Assembly: GCA_021808035.1 (NCBI GenBank)
Contig: JAKBCG010000096.1
Location: 1 to 8,412 of the forward strand
Source: Pseudomonadota bacterium
GTDB lineage: Bacteria; Pseudomonadota; Gammaproteobacteria; Steroidobacterales; Steroidobacteraceae
Direction of reading: 5' to 3'
DNA: 8,412 nt
Under the pieces are notes generated by a model. It searched no databases, was not told where the DNA came from, and was given only the letters and a program-made list of their open reading frames with translations. Of the stretch, positions 1 to 5,663 are shown piece after piece. The number at the start of each line of letters is the position of its first letter. The stretch's first letter is position 1. The translations under genes were made by a program, and so were the position numbers.

Positions 1-2
1 GG

Positions 3-374
3 GTATTTCTGTCGAGAAGGAAGGATCGTAACTACTGGGACATTGCGCGTTTTGGCTGGAATGCTGATTACAACGACGCAGAGGATTTTTTGGACGTATT
101 TGCCAGCGACAATCCACAAAATGATGCGGCCTACCAGAGCATGGCATTTAATCGCCTTCTCGATGACGCAAGGAGCGAGCCCAACCTTTTAAAGCGACGT
201 CATCTACTTGAGCAAGCGGAGTCGATACTTTTACACGACTACGCGCTCATACCTGTGTATTTTTATAACGCACGCCGATTGGTCTCGCCCTGCATAGGAG
301 GAGCCGTTATTACGCCCATGAATCACACCTATTCCCAGTATTTATTCTGGAAGACACATCAGGATCGCAAATAA
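3..374 (+). CDS. Oligopeptide ABC transporter substrate-binding protein (OppA-like), C-terminal fragment
   Basis: This is the last ~123 codons of a solute-binding protein of the OppA/DppA family (SBP family 5), which captures peptides in the periplasm for an ABC importer. The reading frame is open from base 3 to the TAA at 372-374, so the gene starts outside the window; a TTG at 90 is only an internal Leu codon. Recognisable C-lobe features are the ARFGWNADYND segment (E. coli OppA has an ARAGWCADYN-type stretch), the SDNPQNDAAYQS segment, a helix rich in Arg/Leu/Glu, the ALIPVYFYNARRLVSP strand and a terminal YSQYLFWK. All align in order with my memory of E. coli OppA, including the distance to the C-terminus. 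Base composition is much lower in G+C than the genes that follow, and codons ending in A/T are common. Peptide specificity cannot be read from this part. Family call is firm; the exact member is not. Confidence 0.88.
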   Translation, partial: VFLSRRKDRNYWDIARFGWNADYNDAEDFLDVFASDNPQNDAAYQSMAFNRLLDDARSEPNLLKRRHLLEQAESILLHDYALIPVYFYNARRLVSPCIGGAVITPMNHTYSQYLFWKTHQDRK

Positions 375-395
375 GCTTCGCGAGAACGCGAACTT
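374..395 (+). terminator. Weak hairpin just after the OppA-like gene
   Basis: Immediately after the TAA stop, TTCGCG (377-382) pairs with CGCGAA (387-392) around an AGAA loop; beyond a C-C mismatch, AG (374-375) can pair with TT (394-395), one pair being G-T. No T-run follows, so this is at best a weak or Rho-assisted 3' end. A second small inverted repeat, CAAGC (413-417) and GCTTG (426-430), lies downstream. The rest of 396-498 shows no gene. Confidence 0.3.
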
Positions 396-498
396 AGAAT
401 TGGACTTATAAGCAAGCTTTGGGACGCTTGTAATCTGCCACATGACCAAGTTGTCGAACTGCGAAGCCTAATATCCGTGAGACTTCACATCGAGAGGC

Positions 499-529
499 TT
501 GCAATCCGGGACAATTAGACGTTTATACT
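499..529 (+). promoter_or_regulatory. Candidate sigma70-type promoter for the aldolase-MFS pair
   Basis: TTGCAA (499-504, four of six matches to TTGACA) is followed after a 19-base spacer by TATACT (524-529, five of six matches to TATAAT). Transcription would begin near 536, about 30 bases before the aldolase ATG at 567. The spacer is longer than the preferred 17 bases, so the -35 assignment is the weaker half. It lies at the end of the AT-rich stretch, where chance matches are more likely. Confidence 0.4.
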
Positions 530-531
530 CC

Positions 532-563
532 CCCTCCATCCATCATGGTCCTCGCGGGGAGGG
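532..563 (+). promoter_or_regulatory. Strong Shine-Dalgarno of the aldolase gene with a complementary upstream CCCTCC
   Basis: GGGGAGGG at 556-563 is an unusually strong ribosome binding site ending three bases before the ATG at 567. CCCTCC at 532-537 is exactly complementary to GGAGGG at 558-563, with a 20-base loop. If transcription starts upstream of 532, the pairing could mask the binding site. If it starts at about 536, as the promoter candidate suggests, most of the upstream arm would be absent. The pairing is seen; regulation is only a possibility. Confidence 0.35.
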
Positions 564-566
564 TTC

Positions 567-1346
567 ATGAGCGCGCAACCTGATCAGAACCGTACTTTAG
601 TGGACGCGGAAGCAGCCCGGCGAGCCCGGATCGATCTGGCGGCCTGCCACCGGCTGGCGGTGCGCTTCGGCTTGCACGAAGGCATCGATAACCACCTGAC
701 GTTGCTGGTACCGGGGCGGCCTGACCGGTTCTATCTGGCCCCGTTCGGCCTGCACTGGTCCGAGGTGCGCGCATCCCACTTCATGGAAGTGGACTTCGAC
801 GGCAACCTGCGGGCCGGCCAGGGACCGATCGAGGATACGGCGCTCCACATCCATCTTCCGATCCACCGGATGGTGCCCCGCGCGCGGTGCGTGCTGCACA
901 CCCACATGCCCTACGCCACCGCGCTCGGCATGCTGGAGGATCCCCGGCTGGAGATGGCCGTGCAAAGTGCGCTGGTCTTCCACGACGACATCGCATACGA
1001 CATGGACTACAACGGCCTCGCGTTCGACCGCAGTGAAGGCGAGCGGTTCGCGCGCGTGCTCGGCGACAAGTCGGTGCTGATGATGGCGAACCACGGTGCG
1101 TTGGTCATCGGCCAGACCGTGGCGGAGGCGTTCGACCGGCTGTATTTCCTCGAGCGGGCGTGCCAGGCCCAGGTGCTGGCGCTGTCCACGGGGCGCAAGC
1201 TTCGACCCATCCCACCCGACGTCGTGCGCAAGGCCCTGGATCAGTTTCGCGGCGGAACGCAGGTGGGCGGCGCCGGGCGCGTCGATCTGCACTTCGCGGC
1301 GTTGAAGCGCACGCTCGATCGCGACGAACCGGATTACACGGCCTGA
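567..1346 (+). CDS. Class II aldolase/adducin-domain protein
   Basis: This 259-residue protein has the single class II aldolase/adducin N-terminal domain, a zinc-dependent fold that carries out retro-aldol cleavage, epimerisation or decarboxylation of small hydroxylated compounds, often sugar phosphates or sugar acids, in the cytoplasm. The metal site is visible: H111-T-H113 in a CVLHTHMPYATAL context, and H176 in MMANHGALVIG, equivalent to His92, His94 and His155 of E. coli FucA. The N-terminal part contains GIDNHLTLLVPG, the glycine/Asn-rich loop of the fold. An ungapped alignment with FucA from memory puts Ala92 at catalytic Glu73, with E89 three residues away. This is typical of the adducin-like branch and makes a simple fuculose-phosphate aldolase unlikely. 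ATG 567 is chosen because GGGGAGGG lies three bases upstream. The stop overlaps the likely start of the MFS gene, implying coupled translation and a shared substrate route. Confidence 0.9.
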   Translation: MSAQPDQNRTLVDAEAARRARIDLAACHRLAVRFGLHEGIDNHLTLLVPGRPDRFYLAPFGLHWSEVRASHFMEVDFDGNLRAGQGPIEDTALHIHLPIHRMVPRARCVLHTHMPYATALGMLEDPRLEMAVQSALVFHDDIAYDMDYNGLAFDRSEGERFARVLGDKSVLMMANHGALVIGQTVAEAFDRLYFLERACQAQVLALSTGRKLRPIPPDVVRKALDQFRGGTQVGGAGRVDLHFAALKRTLDRDEPDYTA

Positions 1347-2605
1347 CGCGCGAAGCCTCAACGGAGCCCGCCGACTCGCCGGGCTCGGCATACAGCTGGC
1401 TGGTCGTTCTGCTCGCGGCCATTCTGTTCGTGAATTACGTCGATCGCGGGCTCTTTCCGACGGCGGCCGACCGGGTTCAAACGCAGACGCACCTATCGAC
1501 CGGGCAGCTCGGCTTGCTGCTGTCCGCGTTCTTTTGGACCTATGCGCTGGTGCAGATCCCGATCGGCTGGGTTGCCGAGCGGTTCGGTGCCGGCCGGGTC
1601 CTCGTGGCCGGACTCGTGGTCTGGGCGGCGGCGACGATGGTGTTCGGCGTCACTCATGCATTTTCGGCGATGCTGGCGCTGCGCTTGCTGCTGGGGCTCG
1701 GCGAGAGCGTCGGCTTCCCGTGTCTATCGAAATTGCTCGCCGTGAACGTGGCCGTCGACCAGCTTGGCATCGCGAACGGTATCGTCGGCTTCGCGTACCT
1801 GATCGGACCGGCGTTCGGAACCTATTTCGGCGGACTCGCGATCGCGCATTTCGACTGGCGCGTGACGTTCGTCGGCTTCGGCGCACTGTCGCTGCTCTGG
1901 TTGTTGCCGTGGCGCCTGGTCGGCAAGCGGCACGCGCGCCCGCAACCGAGCCGGGCGGGCGATCCCGGCTTCGGTCAGATCCTGCGCAAGCGGGCGCTGT
2001 GGGGCGCGAGCCTCGGGCACTTCTCGAGCAATTACGGCTATTACTTCCTGCTGTCGTGGATGCCTTATTACCTGGTGCGTGAACGGGGCTTCTCGACGAC
2101 CGGGATGGCGGAGATTGCCGGGAGCGCCTACGTGGTGACGGCGCTGAGCGCGCTCGCCGCGGGCTGGGCGATCGATCGCCACGTCGCCCGCGGCGGCTCG
2201 CGCAATTGGGCGTACAAATCGCTGATGGCCGCGGCCCATGCGGGCGCGGTGGTCTGCATGCTCGGCATCGCGGCCGGGCCGCGACCGGTCGCGATCCTGC
2301 TGATCTACGTCTACCAGGCACTCACCGGCGCGGCATCGCCGGGCGTGTTCGCGATCCCGCAGATCCTCGCCGGGCCGCGGGCGGCGGGACGCTGGGTCGG
2401 GGTGCAGAACTCGATGGGCAACTTCGCGGGTGTCGTCGCGCCGGCCGTGACCGGCTTCCTGATCGCCGCGACGGGGAACTTCACGCTGGCGTTCGTGATC
2501 GCCGCCGCGGTCAGCTTGCTCGGCCTCTATGGCTGGCTGGTGATGATCCCCCCGATCGCCGAACTGAACTGGGAAACGCCGCCGTCGACCGCCGGCGACG
2601 GCTGA
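1343..2605 (+). CDS. MFS transporter, anion:cation symporter (ACS)-like, probable CTG start
   Basis: This inner-membrane carrier of the major facilitator superfamily has about twelve hydrophobic segments in two halves with a central loop near residues 191-215. ACS-type hallmarks are NYVDRG at the end of TM1 (residues 31-36), GWVAERFGAGR between TM2 and TM3 (75-85, MFS motif A-like), RLLLGLGE in TM4 (114-121) and GVQNSMGNFAG in the C-terminal half (353-363). Relatives take up organic anions such as hexuronates, glucarate or tartrate. The start is odd: the frame has no ATG, GTG or TTG between a GTG at 1160, deep inside the aldolase gene, and a GTG at 1430, inside TM1. A CTG at 1343 overlaps the aldolase TGA as CTGA, gives 420 residues with an intact TM1, and fits translational coupling; I use it with reservation. 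The pairing with the aldolase suggests that the carrier imports that enzyme's substrate or a precursor. Confidence 0.85.
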   Translation: MTREASTEPADSPGSAYSWLVVLLAAILFVNYVDRGLFPTAADRVQTQTHLSTGQLGLLLSAFFWTYALVQIPIGWVAERFGAGRVLVAGLVVWAAATMVFGVTHAFSAMLALRLLLGLGESVGFPCLSKLLAVNVAVDQLGIANGIVGFAYLIGPAFGTYFGGLAIAHFDWRVTFVGFGALSLLWLLPWRLVGKRHARPQPSRAGDPGFGQILRKRALWGASLGHFSSNYGYYFLLSWMPYYLVRERGFSTTGMAEIAGSAYVVTALSALAAGWAIDRHVARGGSRNWAYKSLMAAAHAGAVVCMLGIAAGPRPVAILLIYVYQALTGAASPGVFAIPQILAGPRAAGRWVGVQNSMGNFAGVVAPAVTGFLIAATGNFTLAFVIAAAVSLLGLYGWLVMIPPIAELNWETPPSTAGDG

Positions 2606-2606
2606 C

Positions 2607-2627
2607 CGCGCCGCTAATAGCCGCGCG
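2607..2627. terminator. Imperfect hairpin between convergent MFS and UppP genes
   Basis: CGCGC (2607-2611) pairs with GCGCG (2623-2627), then one C-C mismatch, then GCT (2613-2615) with AGC (2619-2621) around an AAT loop. It sits in the 8-base gap between two convergent stop codons and runs into the end of UppP, so it could act for both strands. There is no T-tract on either side, so intrinsic termination would be weak. Confidence 0.35.
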
Positions 2628-3480
2628 TGTAGAGATACGCGACGACGCCGGCCGCGACGAGGCAGTAGATGCCGAACAGATGCCAGCGTCCGCGCTCGAG
2701 CCAGCCGCTCAGCCAGCGCAGCGCGAGCAACCCGGCGACGAACGCGACCACCATGCCGAGGATCGACAGGCCGATGACCGAGCTGAAGTCGAGGCTCGGA
2801 TGACGTTGCTTCATCTGCATCAATCGCCACAGCTCCCGGACCACCACGGGCGGGGTGAGCACGACCGCGAGCGCGAAGCTGAACGCCTCGGACCGCGCCT
2901 TGGAGATGCCGAGCAGCATGCCGGCCGAGATCGTCGCGCCGGAACGCGAGAAACCGCGAAAGGGCAAGCACAGCCCTTGCATGGCGCCGATCAGGCCGGA
3001 TTCGCGCAGGTCCGGATCGCGTTCGGCCGCCCCGCCGCCTCGCTGGCGCCGGTCCCGGAGTCCGGTCACGAGTATCAGCAGGCCGCCGACGAGCAGTGCC
3101 GGCGCGATCCACTCCAGATGGCTGAACAAGTCCTCGATCTGGGCATGCGCGACGTTGCGCAGCACGGTCTTCTCGATGAGCTTGATCAACGCCTCGCCGA
3201 CGATCGCGGTGATCACCGTCGCGACCACGATCGGACCGGTGATGCGCTTGAACGACGCCAGGTCCTTCAGGTAGGTCGCACGCCATTGGCGCCAGAAATA
3301 CACCATCACGGCGAACATCGTCCCCGTGTGCAGCATCACGAGCAGCAAGGTCAGCGGCGGTGACGACGGATCGAGCCCCATGAGTTCCTCGGCGATGACC
3401 ACGTGCGCCGAACTCGATACCGGCAGGAGCTCGGCCATGCCTTGGATGAACGCGAGGATCACGATGTGGAAGATGGTCAT
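2614..3480 (-). CDS. uppP: Undecaprenyl-diphosphatase UppP/BacA
   Basis: UppP is an integral membrane phosphatase that removes a phosphate from undecaprenyl diphosphate, recycling the lipid carrier for peptidoglycan and other envelope polymers; extra copies give bacitracin resistance. Both family motifs are present. The N-terminal QGMAELLPVSSSAH (residues 13-26 from this start) supplies the Q/E-x3-E and Ser/His residues. The second motif, FRGFSRSGATIS (174-185), supplies the catalytic-loop Arg. Several hydrophobic segments follow, with a basic cytoplasmic loop near residues 141-158. Where many homologues, as I recall, read PGxSRSG, here it is RGFSRSG. ATG 3480 gives 288 residues and an N-terminus (MTIFHIVILAFIQG) like the family; an in-frame ATG at 3513 would add a charged 11-residue extension. 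Neither has a clear Shine-Dalgarno. The gene is convergent with the MFS gene and divergent from the ene-reductase, so it is probably transcribed alone. Confidence 0.93.
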   Translation of the reverse strand: MTIFHIVILAFIQGMAELLPVSSSAHVVIAEELMGLDPSSPPLTLLLVMLHTGTMFAVMVYFWRQWRATYLKDLASFKRITGPIVVATVITAIVGEALIKLIEKTVLRNVAHAQIEDLFSHLEWIAPALLVGGLLILVTGLRDRRQRGGGAAERDPDLRESGLIGAMQGLCLPFRGFSRSGATISAGMLLGISKARSEAFSFALAVVLTPPVVVRELWRLMQMKQRHPSLDFSSVIGLSILGMVVAFVAGLLALRWLSGWLERGRWHLFGIYCLVAAGVVAYLYTRGY

Positions 3481-3530
3481 TCGGTCGTCGACCGGCGCGC
3501 GCCGATCCCTCATGCGTTGAACAGCGGCGG

Positions 3531-3536
3531 ATTGTA
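3531..3536 (-). promoter_or_regulatory. Candidate -10 element for uppP
   Basis: On the minus strand the hexamer reads TACAAT, five of six matches to TATAAT, with no recognisable -35 at a 16-18 base spacing. A start of transcription near 3524 would leave only ~11 bases before ATG 3513 but ~44 before ATG 3480, which mildly favours the shorter UppP. Confidence 0.25.
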
Positions 3537-3583
3537 CCTGCGCGATCTCGATTTACGCGATCCGGAGCGATGCGACGCGCGGC

Positions 3584-3589
3584 TATAAT
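3584..3589 (+). promoter_or_regulatory. Consensus -10 element (TATAAT) upstream of the ene-reductase
   Basis: A perfect TATAAT stands in a GC-rich setting between the divergent uppP and ene-reductase genes. The matching -35 position (3561-3566, TCCGGA) is poor, so the promoter may depend on an activator, as is plausible for an inducible ene-reductase. The transcript would start near 3596, leaving a leader of about 55 bases. Confidence 0.45.
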
Positions 3590-3596
3590 GCGGCTC

Positions 3597-3615
3597 CGGC
3601 GGCGCCTTGCCGCCG
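3597..3615 (+). other. Stem-loop at the predicted 5' end of the ene-reductase mRNA
   Basis: CGGCGGC (3597-3603) pairs perfectly with GCCGCCG (3609-3615) around a GCCTT loop. Given the TATAAT at 3584-3589, the stem would begin at or within a few bases of the 5' end of the transcript. Such terminal stems can stabilise mRNA. In this GC-rich sequence it may be incidental. Confidence 0.3.
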
Positions 3616-3651
3616 AAGCTCCCCGCCCCGCAGGGTCCCTGACAGGATGAC

Positions 3652-4767
3652 ATGACGATGACCAGCTTGTTCGATCCGATCCGATTCGGTGCTATCGAAG
3701 CCGCAAACCGCGTGGTGATGGCGCCTTTGACACGCGACCGCGCGGGTCCGCACCAGGTGCCGACACCGCTGATGGCGACCTACTACGGCCAGCGCGCGAG
3801 CGCCGGTCTGATCGTGTCCGAGGCGACGCAGATATCCCCCGGCGCACAGGGTTACCTCGACACCCCGGGCATTCACAGCGCCGAGCAGGTCGAGGGCTGG
3901 CGGCGGGTCTGCGACACGGTGCACGCCAAGGGCGGCAAGATGGTGCTGCAGCTGTGGCACGTCGGTCGCATCTCCCACGTGTCGCTGCTGCCGGGCGGCA
4001 CGCAGCCGGTCTCGAGCACGTCGCGCCCGGCGCGCGCGAAGACCTTCACCGCCAACGGTTTCGAGCCGGTGTCGCCGCCGCGCGCGCTCGATCGAGCCGA
4101 GATCCCGGGCGTCGTCGAGACCTATGCGCGGGCCGCCCGCAACGCGATCGCCGCCGGGTTCGACGGCGTCGAGGTGCACTCCGCCAACGGCTACCTGCTC
4201 GAGCAGTTCCTGCGCGACAGCGTCAACGACCGCGATGACGAGTACGGCGGCTCGATCGAGAATCGCGTGCGCTTCCCGGTCGAGGCCGTGGCCGCGGTGG
4301 TCGCGGCGATCGGCGGGGGCCGGACGGGCTTGCGCATCTCGCCGGTGAGCCCGGTGAACGATGCCGGCCAGGACAGCGACCCGCAAGCGTTGTTCGCGCA
4401 CTATCTGGATCGGCTCGCGCCGCTGCAGCTCGCGTATGTGCACGTGATCGAAGGGGCGACCGGCGGTGCGCGCGATGTCGCGCCGTTCGACTTCGAGGCG
4501 CTGCGACGCCGCTTCAAGCAGGCGAATCCCGGCGCGGCCTGGGTCGTCAACAACGGCTACACGCGCGCGACGGCGCTCGATGCGGTCGCGCAGGGCCGGG
4601 CCGACATGGTCGCATTCGGCAAGCCGTTCATCGCGAATCCGGATCTCGTGCACCGCTTGCGGATCGACGCGCCGCTGAACACGCCGGTCATGGCGACGTT
4701 CTACGGCGGCGGCGCGCAAGGATATACCGACTACCCGGCGCTGCCGGACGCCGCCGCGGCCTCATGA
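3652..4767 (+). CDS. NADH:flavin oxidoreductase / Old Yellow Enzyme-family ene-reductase (NemA-like)
   Basis: This 371-residue FMN-binding TIM-barrel enzyme reduces activated C=C bonds of enals, enones or maleimides, and sometimes nitro groups or nitrate esters, using NAD(P)H in the cytoplasm. It follows E. coli NemA closely from memory: LFDPIRFGAIEAANRVVMAPLTR at the N-terminus, then LMATYYGQRASAGLIVSEAT, VLQLWHVGR, VEVHSANGYLLEQF, DEYGGSIENR and the terminal YGGGAQGYTDYP. The substrate-anion pair is H176 and N179, as in yeast OYE1 (E. coli NemA has His/His), and Y181 matches the OYE1 proton donor. T27, Q100 and R228 match FMN contacts. Length is normal. ATG 3652 has AGGA only four bases upstream; an in-frame ATG at 3658 has a better 10-base spacing, so the true N-terminus may be two residues shorter. 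It is followed by a strong hairpin and then the SDR gene. The physiological substrate is unknown. Confidence 0.93.
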   Translation: MTMTSLFDPIRFGAIEAANRVVMAPLTRDRAGPHQVPTPLMATYYGQRASAGLIVSEATQISPGAQGYLDTPGIHSAEQVEGWRRVCDTVHAKGGKMVLQLWHVGRISHVSLLPGGTQPVSSTSRPARAKTFTANGFEPVSPPRALDRAEIPGVVETYARAARNAIAAGFDGVEVHSANGYLLEQFLRDSVNDRDDEYGGSIENRVRFPVEAVAAVVAAIGGGRTGLRISPVSPVNDAGQDSDPQALFAHYLDRLAPLQLAYVHVIEGATGGARDVAPFDFEALRRRFKQANPGAAWVVNNGYTRATALDAVAQGRADMVAFGKPFIANPDLVHRLRIDAPLNTPVMATFYGGGAQGYTDYPALPDAAAAS

Positions 4768-4780
4768 TCGGCCGCGGCGG
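4751..4780 (+). terminator. Perfect 11-bp GC hairpin with the ene-reductase stop codon in its loop
   Basis: CCGCCGCGGCC (4751-4761) is the exact reverse complement of GGCCGCGGCGG (4770-4780), separated by TCATGATC. The TGA stop of the ene-reductase (4765-4767) lies within that loop, so the left arm is coding sequence for the Ala-rich C-terminus. All stem pairs are G-C. No T-run follows, so it may attenuate transcription into the SDR gene, protect the mRNA 3' end, or both. Confidence 0.5.
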
Positions 4781-4797
4781 GCGCGCAGCCACGCGGA

Positions 4798-4826
4798 TTC
4801 TCCGCGACCCGCCGCTCCTGTAATCT
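4798..4826 (+). promoter_or_regulatory. Weak promoter candidate for the SDR gene
   Basis: TTCTCC (4798-4803) and TAATCT (4821-4826) are spaced by 17 bases, and transcription would start near 4832. Both hexamers are poor matches. The downstream GGGGAGGAG (4845-4853), five bases before ATG 4859, is in contrast an excellent ribosome binding site. Confidence 0.22.
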
Positions 4827-4858
4827 GACGGCCCCGACGTCATCGGGGAGGAGCGGGT

Positions 4859-5638
4859 ATGGAACTCGGGATTCGGGGCAGGCGCGCGATCGTGTGCGCA
4901 TCGAGCCGTGGGCTCGGCAAGGGCTGCGCGCTCGCGCTCGCCGAGGCAGGCGTCTCGCTGGTGATCAACGGGCGTGACCCGTCCGTGCTCGAGGAGACCG
5001 CGGCCGAGATCCGCCGGCTGCACGGCGTGCCGGTCGTACCGGTCGCGGCCGATCTCGCCGACCCGGCGGGGCAGGCGGCGCTGCTCGCCGCGTGTCCGGA
5101 ACCCGACATCCTCGTGAACAACAACGGCGGTCCGCCGTTCCGCGATTTCCGCGAGCTCGATCGCACCGCGATGGTCGCCGGCGTCACGATGAACATGCTG
5201 ACGCCGATCGAGCTCATCCAGAAGGTGATCGACGGGATGAGCGCGCGCGGCTTCGGCCGCATCGTGAACATCACCTCGGTCAGCGTGAGGATGCCTCTCG
5301 CCGGGCTCGATCTGTCGAGCGGCGCGCGCGCCGGCCTCACCGCGTTCGTCGCCGGCATCGCGCGCACGGTCGCGCATCGCAACGTGACGATCAACAATTT
5401 GTTGCCGGGCAGCTTCGATACGCGCCGGCTGCGCCAGGGCATCGCCGCGTCCGCCCGCCGCCGCGGCGCGACCGAGGCGGCGGTCGCCACCGAGGACATG
5501 GCCGCGATCCCGGCGAAGCGATTCGGGACGCCGGAGGAGTTCGGCCACGCGTGCGCATTCCTGTGCAGCCAGCGCGCCGGCTACATTACTGGGCAGAATC
5601 TGTTGATCGACGGCGGCGCGTTCCCGGGCGCGTTCTGA
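4859..5638 (+). CDS. Short-chain dehydrogenase/reductase-fold protein with noncanonical active site
   Basis: This 259-residue protein has the classical SDR layout: a Rossmann nucleotide loop CASSRGLGKG (residues 13-22), an acidic ADLAD (64-68), NNNGGPP (87-93) in place of NNAG, a central strand ending in IVNITS (135-140), LLPGSFDT (181-188) and a C-terminal YITGQNLLIDGG (242-253). S140 occupies the catalytic Ser position. At the expected Tyr and Lys positions, 13 and 17 residues later, are S153 and R157 (SSGAR), so Y-x3-K is absent. I recall similar SDR-like proteins with SNGAR in proteobacteria, so this looks like an established branch and not a damaged gene. They are often labelled 3-oxoacyl-ACP reductase-like, but ordinary ketone reduction is doubtful. 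The ATG at 4859 is fixed by GGGGAGGAG five bases upstream. The gene lies 91 bases after the ene-reductase on the same strand and may share its transcript. Confidence 0.92.
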   Translation: MELGIRGRRAIVCASSRGLGKGCALALAEAGVSLVINGRDPSVLEETAAEIRRLHGVPVVPVAADLADPAGQAALLAACPEPDILVNNNGGPPFRDFRELDRTAMVAGVTMNMLTPIELIQKVIDGMSARGFGRIVNITSVSVRMPLAGLDLSSGARAGLTAFVAGIARTVAHRNVTINNLLPGSFDTRRLRQGIAASARRRGATEAAVATEDMAAIPAKRFGTPEEFGHACAFLCSQRAGYITGQNLLIDGGAFPGAF

Positions 5639-5642
5639 GGCG

Positions 5643-5663
5643 TCCGGTACCGCGGCCGCCGGA
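5643..5663. terminator. Hairpin between convergent SDR and alpha-hydroxy-acid oxidase genes
   Basis: TCCGG (5643-5647) pairs with CCGGA (5659-5663), extendable by a T-G pair (5648/5658), with the self-complementary CCGCGG inside the loop. It fills the 25-base gap between two stop codons. There is no T-tract, and GC richness makes chance pairing likely. Confidence 0.28.

Noticed and set aside
1160..1342. MFS start at GTG 1160
   Set aside because: It would overlap the aldolase by 187 bases and add 61 Arg/Gly/Ala-rich residues before TM1, with no family resemblance.
1724..3286. A 520-codon minus-strand open frame spanning the MFS gene and uppP
   Set aside because: It crosses two real genes on opposite strands in another frame, and the predicted protein is Arg/Asp/Ala-rich with no recognisable domain.
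2206..3363. A 385-codon plus-strand open frame overlapping the MFS gene end and uppP
   Set aside because: It runs out of frame through the MFS gene and antisense through uppP, and has Arg/Asp/Gln-rich low-complexity composition.
3481..3513. UppP start at ATG 3513
   Set aside because: The extra MRDRRAPVDDR segment is highly charged and atypical before UppP TM1, and the possible transcript would have almost no leader; kept only as an alternative.
3583..4719. A 378-codon minus-strand open frame opposite the ene-reductase
   Set aside because: The ene-reductase on the plus strand is unmistakable; the antisense product is compositionally biased and shows no domain.
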